Shown here piece after piece: positions 8,846 to 17,737 of a DNA stretch of 64,000 bases. The position numbers were made by a program, and so were the translations under genes. The DNA comes from Methylococcales bacterium (GTDB taxonomy: Bacteria; Pseudomonadota; Gammaproteobacteria; Methylococcales; Methylomonadaceae): positions 80,524-144,523 of the forward strand of contig JAPLRZ010000048.1 of the NCBI GenBank assembly GCA_026398895.1, in the 5' to 3' direction. Under the pieces are notes generated by a model. The model had not been told where the DNA came from. It saw nothing but the letters and a program-made list of their open reading frames with translations, and searched no databases. Positions within the stretch are counted from its first letter, which is position 1, and every line of letters begins with the position of its first letter.

Positions 8846-10132
8846 TTACACTAATTTCCCTAGCACAAACCCATCTTCCACTGCTACCAAATGCGTGTTA
8901 AGCGTTTGATTTTCAACGCTGACACCCGCATCCAACACACAAGCTACGCGCAAATAATTGGGTGTATAACCAAACACACGGTGTTTACCATCCGCTAAAG
9001 GTTCACTGTAGCCTTCCCATAGTACGGGAAATTCATTGCCGATATTATCAGTATAAAACTGCTGTTTTTGGCTGTTGGCTAATTCGTGTAGTTGTTGGCT
9101 ACGCTGTTTTTTGATTTCATTGGTGACTTGATTCGGCAGGGTAGCAGCTTTTGTACCTTCTCGACTGGAATAAGTAAAAATGTGAATATGACCAAAACCA
9201 ATGGCTTGCACGGTATCAAAACTGTCTTGCCATTCTTGTTCAGTCTCAGCAGGAAAGCCGACAATAATATCGGTGGTGATGTTGAAGTGTGGAATTTTGG
9301 CGCGTAGTTGTTGGACAATGGCTTTAAATTCTTCGGTTTTACAGCGTCGTGCCATGCGCCGTAGTACGCTATCCGAACCACTTTGTAACGGCAGATGTAA
9401 ATGCGGCATTAAGCGCGGATTGTCGAATAACTGAAAGAAATCAGCGGGCAGTTCCCATGGTTCTAATGAGCCTAGTCGTAAGCGTGGAATAGCGGTGTGA
9501 TCGAGGATAGCTTTTATTAAATCGGATAAATTATTGCCCAAATCACTGCCATAGCCACCTAAATGTACGCCTGTCAAAATAACTTCATCAATGCCTTGGG
9601 CGTTTAGGGCGTTGATTTCATCGATGACGATTTGTATGGGGCGGCTGTTCTCTTCGCCTCGTGCTACGGTGACGATGCAAAATGTGCAGCGATAACGACA
9701 ACCATCTTGGACTTTAACAAAGGCGCGTTGTCTGCCGCGTGTGAATAGCGATATTTCCGCAGGTTCAGTAGACATCGCAGGCATGGTATTTAGTGTTAAT
9801 TCAGTGAGGGTTTTTTCCACTAATTGATCTTTGTCTTTGTTGCTAACCACTAAATCCACGCCTAATAAGGCTTCGGCTTCCTGTTGATTGAGGGTGGCAT
9901 AACAGCCGCTGACCACTAATTTAGCATTGGGATTATCGCGGTGTATGCGGCGTATCAGTTGGCGGGATTTTCGCGCTGCATCTTGCGTGACTGCGCAGGA
10001 ATTAATAACGATAAGCTGTGCGGCTTGTGGGTGTTGAGTGATTGAATGTCCTGATTTTTGAAAGGCTTGCGCCCATGTTTCTAATTCAGCTTCGTTAAGA
10101 CGACAACCTAGAGTTTTGAGGTGTACTAACAT
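8846..10132 (-). CDS. mtaB: tRNA t6A37 methylthiotransferase MtaB
   Basis: This radical-SAM enzyme adds the methylthio group to t6A37 of tRNAs reading ANN codons. Of 428 residues, the N-terminal UPF0004 domain has its cluster cysteines at C10, C46 and C77. The radical-SAM motif is C145-x3-C149-x2-C152 (GCRYRCTFC), and a TRAM-like segment ends the protein. The signature LGCRLN around C10 favours MtaB over MiaB and RimO, which carry different residues there. It is transcribed leftward, divergently from dnaB, and converges on the giant gene with a shared terminator. No upstream ribosome binding site is obvious. A housekeeping gene with high confidence. Confidence 0.93.
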   Translation of the reverse strand: MLVHLKTLGCRLNEAELETWAQAFQKSGHSITQHPQAAQLIVINSCAVTQDAARKSRQLIRRIHRDNPNAKLVVSGCYATLNQQEAEALLGVDLVVSNKDKDQLVEKTLTELTLNTMPAMSTEPAEISLFTRGRQRAFVKVQDGCRYRCTFCIVTVARGEENSRPIQIVIDEINALNAQGIDEVILTGVHLGGYGSDLGNNLSDLIKAILDHTAIPRLRLGSLEPWELPADFFQLFDNPRLMPHLHLPLQSGSDSVLRRMARRCKTEEFKAIVQQLRAKIPHFNITTDIIVGFPAETEQEWQDSFDTVQAIGFGHIHIFTYSSREGTKAATLPNQVTNEIKKQRSQQLHELANSQKQQFYTDNIGNEFPVLWEGYSEPLADGKHRVFGYTPNYLRVACVLDAGVSVENQTLNTHLVAVEDGFVLGKLV

Positions 10133-10294
10133 GAGTCAAATAGTGGCAAAAGTCGTTGATTATAACGGTTTTTATCGGTTTGCAGGCAACAAATAGCGGT
10201 TGTATTTGCCAATGATTGGCAATTTTTAGCAATCAATTAGACTAAATTTACGCTATCATTGCCCGCCCGTTGCTCGTTTTTAATCTGTATTCCT

Positions 10295-11689
10295 ATGTAC
10301 GAAAATTATTCACTTGATCGTGATTATGCTGTTGATAAGTTAAAAGTACCCCCTAATTCCATGCAAGCTGAACAAGCAGTATTGGGTAGCTTGATGCTGG
10401 ATAATCAAACGTGGGACAGTGTTGCCGATAAAATTGTCGAGGGTGATTTTTATCGCCGTAATCATCAGCTTATTTTTCGTGTCATCGATCAATTGGCTGA
10501 ACAACAAATACCCTTTGATATTGTTACCCTGTCCGATTCGTTAAAAAGCATGGGGGAATTGGATAATGTCGGTGGTCTGCCATACTTGATTATGTTGGTG
10601 GAAGATACCCCGACAGCTGCCAATGTTGTCGCTTATGCCACGATTGTTAAAGACCGCTCAGTGTTGCGGCAATTGATTCATGTCGGGACAGAAATTTCTA
10701 ATTCAGCGTTCAATCCCGAAGGACGAGAAACGGCGGAGCTACTGGAAAATGCCGAGCGGCAGGTGTTTAAAATCGCCGAACAACGCCAACGAAATCAAGG
10801 TGGTTTTGTATCCATTAAGCCGTTATTGGCGCAAACAGTGGCGAAAATCGAACGCCTCTATGGACAAGAAGGCTCGATTACGGGTGCAAGTACGGGATTT
10901 ACTGATTTTGATCAACTCACTTCTGGCTTACAACCTTCGGATTTAGTGATTGTCGCTGGTAGGCCTTCCATGGGTAAAACTACCATAGCGATGAATATGG
11001 CAGAAAACGTCGCGCTAAACAGTAATAAACCTGTGTTGGTCTTTAGTATGGAAATGCCAGGTGATTCTCTGGCTATGCGCATGATGTCCTCTTTAGGGCG
11101 TATCGATCAGCATAAGGTTAGAACAGGCAAACTCGATGATGATGATTGGCCGCGTTTAACCTCCGCAATTAGTTTGTTAGCCAACACCAAATTATTTATT
11201 GATGATACTCCCGCACTAAGTCCAACAGAATTACGCGCTAGATCACGCCGTGTGGCGCGTGAACATGGGCAGATAGGCTTAATTGTGGTGGATTATTTAC
11301 AACTCATGCAGTCGCCTAGTAGCGGTGATAATCGTGTTCAACAAATTTCTGATATTTCCAGAGGTTTAAAAGCCTTGGCTAAAGAGTTAAATACCCCCGT
11401 AGTCGCGTTGTCGCAGCTTAATCGTAATCTGGAACAACGTCCAAATAAACGTCCTGTGATGTCGGATCTACGCGATTCAGGCGCGATTGAGCAGGACGCG
11501 GATTTAATCGTGTTTGTGTATCGAGATGAAGTCTATAACCCTGATAGTCCTGACAAAGGCATTGCAGAAATGATTATCGGCAAACAACGTAATGGTCCAT
11601 TGGGAACAGTAAGATTGACCTTTTTGGGGCAATTTACCCGTTTTGAAAATTTCTCAGGCACCTCTTACAGCAATGAGGATTATGAATGA
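10295..11689 (+). CDS. dnaB: Replicative DNA helicase DnaB
   Basis: DnaB is the hexameric helicase that unwinds the fork and recruits primase. The N-terminal domain starts with PPNSMQAEQAVLGSLM and the RecA-like domain has Walker A GRPSMGKTT, the Walker B stretch GLIVVDYLQLM and the arginine-finger region near DLRDSGAIEQDADLIVF. I start it at ATG 10295 (464 residues); an in-frame TTG at 10259 adds twelve residues that do not resemble DnaB. The last bases overlap the alr start as ATGA, so the two genes are translationally coupled. No intein or insertion is seen. Confidence 0.95.
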   Translation: MYENYSLDRDYAVDKLKVPPNSMQAEQAVLGSLMLDNQTWDSVADKIVEGDFYRRNHQLIFRVIDQLAEQQIPFDIVTLSDSLKSMGELDNVGGLPYLIMLVEDTPTAANVVAYATIVKDRSVLRQLIHVGTEISNSAFNPEGRETAELLENAERQVFKIAEQRQRNQGGFVSIKPLLAQTVAKIERLYGQEGSITGASTGFTDFDQLTSGLQPSDLVIVAGRPSMGKTTIAMNMAENVALNSNKPVLVFSMEMPGDSLAMRMMSSLGRIDQHKVRTGKLDDDDWPRLTSAISLLANTKLFIDDTPALSPTELRARSRRVAREHGQIGLIVVDYLQLMQSPSSGDNRVQQISDISRGLKALAKELNTPVVALSQLNRNLEQRPNKRPVMSDLRDSGAIEQDADLIVFVYRDEVYNPDSPDKGIAEMIIGKQRNGPLGTVRLTFLGQFTRFENFSGTSYSNEDYE

Positions 11690-12786
11690 TTCCAGCCGCT
11701 TATGCAGTATTAAACATGGAGGCAGTTAGCCATAATATGCAAAAAGTGCGTGAATACGCGCCCAATTCTAAGATTATGGCGGTAATTAAAGCGAATGCTT
11801 ATGGACATGGCGCATTGCGACTCGCTCACTTTTTAGAGAAAGAAGTTGATGGCTTTGCGGTAGCACGCGTTGATGAAGGAATACGCTTGCGTATCTCAGG
11901 GGTGCAAAAGCGTATTGTGGTGTTAGAAGGTTTTACCTGCGCAGAAGAATTGGATGAGTTGCTAGTATATCAATTAGATGCGGTGGTGCATTCATTCGCT
12001 CAGTTAGCTATTTTTGAAACCATAATAGAGCAAGAAAAAATAGCCGTGTGGTTAAAATTGGATACAGGGATGAACCGTTTAGGCTTTAAAGCGTCTGAGT
12101 TGCAAGGCGTTTATTCACGGTTACTAAACTGTTTCGTTATTAAGCATCCGATTAATTTGATGACTCACTTAGCCAATGCCGATGATAAGACCGATGCAAT
12201 GACGGTCAATCAAATTACTTTATTTAATGACACACTGGCTAAATTGACACCTAAACTAGACTCTGATAATGAGCGTAGCATTGCTAATTCAGCGGGAATT
12301 TTGGCATGGCAACAAGCCTTAGCCCATTGGGTTCGACCAGGAATTATGCTGTATGGCATTTCTCCATTTGCTGATACTACGGGTGAGCAGCTAGGTTTAA
12401 AGCCGATTATGAGTTTACATTCCCGTTTGATTGCCGTTAAACCGATAGCAAAAGGCGATACTGTAGGGTATGGAGGTAGCTGGGTGTGTGAACAAGACAC
12501 TTTGCTGGGTGTGGTGGCGATTGGTTATGCGGATGGTTATCCGCGCTATGCCAGCGCAGGTACGCCAGTGCTAGTCAATGGGCAGCGTGTGTCCTTGGTT
12601 GGACGTGTGTCTATGGATATGATTACCGTTGATTTAGGCGTGCAATCTAACGCCAAAGCAGGCGATGCAGTGACTTTATGGGGTGATGGTTTGCCTGTCG
12701 AAGAAATCGCTTTACGCGCCAATACGATTCCTTACACCTTGGTGTGCGGCGTGACCCAAAGAGTACGGCAAATTGAGGCGATTTAA
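11686..12786 (+). CDS. alr: Alanine racemase
   Basis: Converts L-alanine to D-alanine for peptidoglycan, using PLP. The 366-residue protein has the PLP lysine K35 in MAVIKANAYGHG and the second catalytic base tyrosine in the VGYGGSW segment. The HLANAD and RPGIMLYGISP motifs of fold-type III racemases are present. It overlaps dnaB by four bases (ATGA), a common dnaB-alr order in Gammaproteobacteria. No catabolic gene such as dadA is next to it, so the biosynthetic role is more likely. A palindromic repeat starts immediately after the stop and may also end the transcript. Confidence 0.94.
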   Translation: MIPAAYAVLNMEAVSHNMQKVREYAPNSKIMAVIKANAYGHGALRLAHFLEKEVDGFAVARVDEGIRLRISGVQKRIVVLEGFTCAEELDELLVYQLDAVVHSFAQLAIFETIIEQEKIAVWLKLDTGMNRLGFKASELQGVYSRLLNCFVIKHPINLMTHLANADDKTDAMTVNQITLFNDTLAKLTPKLDSDNERSIANSAGILAWQQALAHWVRPGIMLYGISPFADTTGEQLGLKPIMSLHSRLIAVKPIAKGDTVGYGGSWVCEQDTLLGVVAIGYADGYPRYASAGTPVLVNGQRVSLVGRVSMDMITVDLGVQSNAKAGDAVTLWGDGLPVEEIALRANTIPYTLVCGVTQRVRQIEAI

Positions 12787-12841
12787 GGAGTAAAACAGCT
12801 TTAGCTGTTTTACAAACCAATAGCTAAATCTATTGGACTCC
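12787..12841. repeat. Palindromic repeat, GGAGT...ACTCC family, copy 1
   Basis: A 55-bp cruciform-like element begins one base after the alr stop. The ends are GGAGT and ACTCC, and inside are two nested hairpins (AAAACAGCTTTAGCTGTTTT and CCAATAGC...CTATTGG). A close copy lies at 35373-35429 and a partial copy at 13020-13061. Confidence 0.8.
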
Positions 12842-12870
12842 CTATTCCAAACATAAGAAACTAAGAGTTT

Positions 12871-12986
12871 ACGTCATTGCGGCATGGACTGCCGCAATCC
12901 AGAAGCCAAGGATGGTATAGCTAATCAAAACCCTCGCTACGCTCTCCCTATAACTGGATACCCGCATCCATGCTGGAATGACAGCG
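12871..12986 (+). repeat. Intergenic GTCATT...AATGAC repeat, copy A
   Basis: About 116 bp. The outer parts match the reverse complement of 19119-19219 closely: one end has GTCATTGCGGCA and CCAGAAGCCAAGGATGG, the other has CTGGAT and CATCCATGCTGGAATGAC. The middle differs. Both ends contain short hairpins. The two copies face each other and bracket the island between them. Confidence 0.8.
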
Positions 12987-13019
12987 TTTTTTAGCTGAAT
13001 GGCGAATACTTTCACAGTC

Positions 13020-13061
13020 TCTTTAGCTATTGGCTAAAAAAAGCTAAAGCTTTTTGACTCC
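13020..13061. repeat. Partial copy of the GGAGT...ACTCC palindrome
   Basis: Contains AGCTATTGGCTAAA and AGCTAAAGCTTTTTGACTCC, matching one half of the element at 12787-12841. The remaining bases up to 13290 show no gene or RNA; GAGG at about 13280 serves the next start. Confidence 0.6.
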
Positions 13062-13290
13062 AGATTTAACCCACCTACCACATTCTCTCCCACAAACCTC
13101 CATCAAGCAAACCACTGTTTTATAAAGTCTTTAACACGCACAAAGCCCATTAATCGCCGTTCATAAAACCAAAAACCACGCGGAAAATCCTCAAAAACTC
13201 TCCCACAGCTTTCCCTTTAGCTACCGAATACAAAGGGCTAAACTATGCCCAAGTTCAAAGCGAACCACAACAAACAACGAGGCAATCACC

Positions 13291-13881
13291 ATGCAAATCA
13301 TCACAGAACAAGATAACCAACGGGTTGCCGAATCATTTAACGCAGCGATTAGCGGCTTAAATCATATTGCCGATGACATAAAACAATCCTGTGCAGATGC
13401 AGTCATGGACGATGACTATGATAAAGTGGACGCATCAAGAGCATCCGCTATGGCGATAAAAAACTTCGTGCAAGAACTGACCGAACTGGCAACGCGCTGG
13501 AATCAAGGGATTTTTAATGCTCCAGCCCCAGAAAAACCACAGGTGACAACTAATTTTCGGCATGGTGTGCGTTGTAAAAGCTCACCCACACGGTTACGGG
13601 TCACTTTTCCCGCTATCAACAAAGAGATTCAGAGCAGAACAGCGGCTCAAACGTTTGTGGAATCGTTGCAGATATTGAAGTTTGAGCAGGTGGCGACATT
13701 GAACAAACGAGTGGGAGGTTATCCTTTGGTGAGTAAAACCGAATTTAGTCCAACCCCTAATTGTCATCTGAAATGCGGGGATTGGTATGTTAATTTTCCT
13801 AGCAGTACGATGTACAAAAAGAGTTTTTTACAGGAAATCAGCACGGCTTTAAAAATCCCTCTTCGGGTGGATGTGGTGTAA
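13291..13881 (+). CDS. Unrecognised 196-residue protein
   Basis: I do not recognise this family. The protein is soluble, without signal peptide or membrane segment. Residues 1-75 look helical and acidic (a DDDYDKVDASRAS patch near 40-51). A linker rich in Pro follows at about 77-90. The C-terminal half is mixed alpha/beta with three cysteines (C95, C157, C161) and ends with a hydrophobic strand. A ribosome binding site GAGG precedes the ATG. It stands 72 bp before the histidine kinase gene on the same strand and inside the repeat-bracketed island, so it may be cotranscribed with it, but a separate ribosome binding site and spacing leave this open. Confidence 0.7.
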   Translation: MQIITEQDNQRVAESFNAAISGLNHIADDIKQSCADAVMDDDYDKVDASRASAMAIKNFVQELTELATRWNQGIFNAPAPEKPQVTTNFRHGVRCKSSPTRLRVTFPAINKEIQSRTAAQTFVESLQILKFEQVATLNKRVGGYPLVSKTEFSPTPNCHLKCGDWYVNFPSSTMYKKSFLQEISTALKIPLRVDVV

Positions 13882-13953
13882 TTCGCACCATTGTTTTGGG
13901 TGAATAAAAATAACTGTGTGCAATATGTGGTCGCGTGTAATGGAGAATAAGAA

Positions 13954-16137
13954 ATGGCGAGTTTAAAAGAACAATCTGAAGAGTTATTTAATTTGGGTCT
14001 GAAATGTCAAAAAGATGGACAATTCAAGAATGCCATAGAATGTTATGACAAAGTTATTCGTTTAACTGACGATGAACTCTCAACACATCGTACTATGGCT
14101 ATAGCTGCTTATGTTGCTCGCGGAAAGTGTGAACAAGAGTCAAAAAACTATAATTATGCCTTAGATGATTATGACTCAGCGATTAGATTAGCTGGCGACA
14201 GCGGAGAGATTGAATTACATCTTGATTTTTTTGATATTTATTACAATATCGGAATCTGTGAAGAGTTAAAAGACTACGAAATGACCTCATCCGAGTATAA
14301 GGAAATCGTTGAAGGAGGGGTATTTAACCCAGTACTTCATGCAGCCGAGGTAAACAAAGTCTGTTGTGAAATGTTAGAACGTGCTGTAGCTGAGTATAGC
14401 AAAGCGATTGAATTAAATCCTAGTTTTACCGATGCTTATAATCATCGCGGAAACTGTTATATGAAATTAAATGCTCAAGCCTATCGTAATTACCAATTCT
14501 ATGAAGGGTTAAAATCAGATTACGAATTTTATTTATCTGATTATAAGCATTATGCTGATACTGGTGCTGGTAATAATCACGAAAGCTTTATTTATTCAAA
14601 AAGCTGCTATGAACGTGCTTTATACGATTATTGCAAGGCGATTGAATTAAATCCTCGTTATGCTGATGCTTATAATAATCGCAAAAATTTTTATGACCTT
14701 GCCTTAGCTGATTTCAACAAAGCGATTGAATTAAATCCTAGCTTTGCCGATGCTTATAATAATCTCGGAAAATATTATGAAGAATTAAAAAACTATGAAT
14801 TAGCTGTAGCCAATTACTCTAAAAGTATTGAATTAGAACCCGATGATTATTGGATTTATTGTAGTAGAATTGGATTGTATATAAAACAAAAAAGCTATGG
14901 ACTTGCCTTAGTTGATTACGCTAAAGCTATTAAGTTAAAAGATGGCAGGATTTCTCATCGGTTTTTTATGGCTGATACAGATAATTCTATCCTCAATCAT
15001 ATTGATAATTCCATTAAATCGTGTGATTCATCGGACGATAAAAAAGAATATTGTTTTTTGGCAAAAGACATTGCTATCAGAGAAAAAGAATTTGATAAAG
15101 CAGAAGGGTATATTAAAAAGGCTTTTGAATACATGGGTTTAATAGAACAAAATCATAAGGACATTTATTTGCAAGAGATTCGTCAAGCAAAAGAAATTGA
15201 TAAAAAAAACACTGAACTTGAAGAAACAAATAAGCGACTTGAAGCAGCTCTCGAAAAAGAAAAATCTCTTCATAACGCCTTGCATGAAAAAGAAAAAGAA
15301 ATGCTGTCTTTCTTTACCCACACCATGCGTAATGCACTCTCATCTGCTCCCGAATCACTCAGACAAGCCATTCGTTTATTAGGTAGCGAAGACTACGAAA
15401 AAAATAAAATACATTATGAAGCGATTAATGAAATTACCGCTTTATTCTCAACACTTTCTTTAGTAGATTGTTTGGTAGATACTTTTAAACAATCTATTTA
15501 TGACCCCGAAAAATTTAAACTCAATTGGGAAGAGGATAATACAGGCGAAGCCACGCCACAATGGTTTATCGCCGCCGCATTACGCCAATCTTTAAATCGT
15601 ATTATTTTTATAAGTAATACGCGGAATTTAATAAAATTATTACAGGGTGACAGTGTGTTAATTAAACCCATCCGAAAAGCATTTATTGAACAGGTTTTAC
15701 CACTTGATATAAATAAACAAGGCGTTGAATCATTTTATCAGTGGTTAAATACTATACCAGCAATTGATATTTCTATTAAAGAAGACACCATACAATTCGG
15801 CGTTAATCAAATTAAATTCTCGCTGCTTTTTTCCATCACCTCAGAATTAATTTTTAATGCGTTAAAATATTGGGATGGCACAGGACAAATTCAAATCCGC
15901 TGGTTCACTGAGAAAGACTATTATATTTTCACGGTAAAAAATACCTGCCGAAAAAACGCCAGCAGTAATTTAGCAGGTACACATCAAGGCTTGGCATTTA
16001 TTAAACGCTTAATGGAATTATTGGACGACAAGGATATAAAGACGTATAGTCCAGCACAGTTCACTTGTTTTCCAGAAGAACACACCTTTACCGCAGAATT
16101 AAAATTACATAAAACCTTATTAGAGAATAACTCATGA
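13954..16137 (+). CDS. TPR-containing sensor histidine kinase
   Basis: A cytoplasmic kinase of 727 residues with no membrane segment. Residues 1-360 hold several tetratricopeptide repeats (AIELNPSFADAYNN type), some shortened or interrupted. A charged coiled coil covers about 405-450. A DHp-like helix carries the putative phospho-acceptor H456 (FFTHTMRNAL). About 170 unassigned residues follow before the GHKL ATPase domain with N635 (SELIFNALKYWD) and a G2-type box AGTHQGLAF (674-682). The start has GGAGA ten bases upstream. The stop overlaps the next gene by ATGA, so kinase and regulator are coupled. The D box between the N and G2 boxes is not clear, so ATP binding needs confirmation. Sensing is presumably by protein contacts through the TPRs. 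Confidence 0.82.
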   Translation: MASLKEQSEELFNLGLKCQKDGQFKNAIECYDKVIRLTDDELSTHRTMAIAAYVARGKCEQESKNYNYALDDYDSAIRLAGDSGEIELHLDFFDIYYNIGICEELKDYEMTSSEYKEIVEGGVFNPVLHAAEVNKVCCEMLERAVAEYSKAIELNPSFTDAYNHRGNCYMKLNAQAYRNYQFYEGLKSDYEFYLSDYKHYADTGAGNNHESFIYSKSCYERALYDYCKAIELNPRYADAYNNRKNFYDLALADFNKAIELNPSFADAYNNLGKYYEELKNYELAVANYSKSIELEPDDYWIYCSRIGLYIKQKSYGLALVDYAKAIKLKDGRISHRFFMADTDNSILNHIDNSIKSCDSSDDKKEYCFLAKDIAIREKEFDKAEGYIKKAFEYMGLIEQNHKDIYLQEIRQAKEIDKKNTELEETNKRLEAALEKEKSLHNALHEKEKEMLSFFTHTMRNALSSAPESLRQAIRLLGSEDYEKNKIHYEAINEITALFSTLSLVDCLVDTFKQSIYDPEKFKLNWEEDNTGEATPQWFIAAALRQSLNRIIFISNTRNLIKLLQGDSVLIKPIRKAFIEQVLPLDINKQGVESFYQWLNTIPAIDISIKEDTIQFGVNQIKFSLLFSITSELIFNALKYWDGTGQIQIRWFTEKDYYIFTVKNTCRKNASSNLAGTHQGLAFIKRLMELLDDKDIKTYSPAQFTCFPEEHTFTAELKLHKTLLENNS

Positions 16138-17537
16138 ATATACTTTGGATTGAAGATTTTGGACAATTGGATTCAGGCGTAAATACACTAACCGTCATGT
16201 TTCAAAACTTACTCAGTTTCGATAAGATGGACAAAGACAGTTTAAATTTAATCGATTATCCCAATCAATTAGCCGAGTTTTGTCAACAACAAGCCAGTGT
16301 ACATTGTATTTATTTGTGCCGTAATTATTTTGATTATGCGGAGTTTAAAGAAAATAATTCAATCGTGAATAAAATGGATGCCATTATTCTCGACATTCGT
16401 TTAAACAATGGCGATCATGTTGATTTTGATTTAGCCATTCCTGAGCCTTATAAAAATACCGCCGAGTTTCATAAAAATGCAGGTTTTTATATCTTTAATG
16501 ATTTAATTCATTTAGGCGTACCCGCTGAAAAAATGTGTTTTATGACAGGTGAAGACAGCACTTTTGGAGATTTTAAAACTAGATGTCTTGAAATATATGT
16601 ACCACAAATTGAATGTTTTGAAAAACGCGATACCAAAGGCTACGATAAATTAAGAATATGGCTGAAAAAACAAGAAACACCTTATACACAATTAAGGCGT
16701 GGCATTATGACAGCTTGCCAAGATTTAAAAACCTCACCGATACGTTTTAACAAATTTATTAAAGACCCTGAAAAACAAGTTAATTCTACTGATATGCACG
16801 ATTATTTAGGCGTATTAGAAAACTTTTTACCGTTGCGTGATCCAGATGGTGACAAAGAAGAAAAAGACAAAAAACAAGCATTGTATAAACTGTTTATCAG
16901 AACCCTAGCGCATGAATGGGAGGCGGCTGATTTTATAAAAGGCGAAGCTTGGATTATGAAATGCACTCGTAATTGGATAACGCATAATTCAACATTATTC
17001 AACGCGCTAGATGAAACAATGGTCGCTTACTTATTTATGATTAATATGCGCCTGATGTTCAGCTTTAATGAATCAGTACAACCTTGTGAAAAAATGTTGC
17101 TTAATTTGTTTGCAAACGAAGATTTAATAGATACGGAAGTTTTTAAAAATCAAAACAAAAATAAATTGATCCCATTTAAAACACCTTATTTGAATCTAAG
17201 GGAAATAGTTTCAAAGGAAAATGACATCATAGATACCAAAAATAAACAAAAATCTTCTGAAAATAAGAAAAAGATTAGTTTTATCAAAGATGCTATTTAT
17301 TTTAACGAAATAGCTAATAATTTACAGCAGAGTGAATCTGACCGTAGAAATGATAAGGTATTATTCACTAACGTGCTTTATCAAATGCTTTTTCTTAATC
17401 TATCAATTCCGCGAATTACTATAGGAAAAGGAAAAACGCTAGAAATAACATTCAAGGATTTTGATTACGCTAAAAAACCCTATCTTTTTGAATTAGCAAG
17501 GTATATTTACAGCCGTAGTTTTTCAGTGGAGAAATAA
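16134..17537 (+). CDS. Response regulator with HEPN-like C-terminal region
   Basis: 467 residues. The N-terminal part (about 1-150) is an atypical receiver: acidic pair E7-D8 after the first strand (ILWIED) and a candidate phospho-acceptor D87 in AIILDIRLN, followed by FMTGEDS where the conserved Thr/Ser is expected. The middle and C-terminal parts are helical, with no DNA-binding domain that I recognise. Residues 279-284 read RNWITH, an R-x4-H motif typical of HEPN ribonucleases, in a helical context. A Lys/Asn-rich low-complexity stretch is near 355-385. Translation is coupled to the kinase gene, and an RHH/PIN toxin-antitoxin pair follows three bases later. I infer a phosphorelay ending in RNA cleavage or protein binding; the HEPN assignment is motif-level only. 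Confidence 0.72.
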   Translation: MNILWIEDFGQLDSGVNTLTVMFQNLLSFDKMDKDSLNLIDYPNQLAEFCQQQASVHCIYLCRNYFDYAEFKENNSIVNKMDAIILDIRLNNGDHVDFDLAIPEPYKNTAEFHKNAGFYIFNDLIHLGVPAEKMCFMTGEDSTFGDFKTRCLEIYVPQIECFEKRDTKGYDKLRIWLKKQETPYTQLRRGIMTACQDLKTSPIRFNKFIKDPEKQVNSTDMHDYLGVLENFLPLRDPDGDKEEKDKKQALYKLFIRTLAHEWEAADFIKGEAWIMKCTRNWITHNSTLFNALDETMVAYLFMINMRLMFSFNESVQPCEKMLLNLFANEDLIDTEVFKNQNKNKLIPFKTPYLNLREIVSKENDIIDTKNKQKSSENKKKISFIKDAIYFNEIANNLQQSESDRRNDKVLFTNVLYQMLFLNLSIPRITIGKGKTLEITFKDFDYAKKPYLFELARYIYSRSFSVEK

Positions 17538-17539
17538 TC

Positions 17540-17737
17540 ATGACTACAATTGTAGAAACCCAAATTCCCGACCAACTTTGGCAACAAGCCCAAAACATGG
17601 TGCAACAAGGCTGGATAAACGACATGGACGCGCTGGTTGCTGAAGCCATCCGCCGCTATGTAGAGTCACACCAACAAATACTGAGCGAACGCTTTATTCA
17701 GGACGATATTGAATGGGGCTTACATGGCGAAGACTGA
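17540..17737 (+). CDS. RHH-type antitoxin of a PIN (DUF3368) pair
   Basis: A 65-residue acidic protein with the ribbon-helix-helix pattern (ETQIPDQLWQQAQ strand and helix, then DALVAEAIRRYVES). The tail DDIEWGLHG is typical of antitoxins partnered with DUF3368 PIN proteins. It would bind and neutralise the following PIN toxin and repress their promoter. GGAG precedes the ATG, and the gene begins only 3 bp after the regulator gene, so it may be read in the same transcript. It overlaps the toxin start by 14 bp. Confidence 0.8.
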   Translation: MTTIVETQIPDQLWQQAQNMVQQGWINDMDALVAEAIRRYVESHQQILSERFIQDDIEWGLHGED

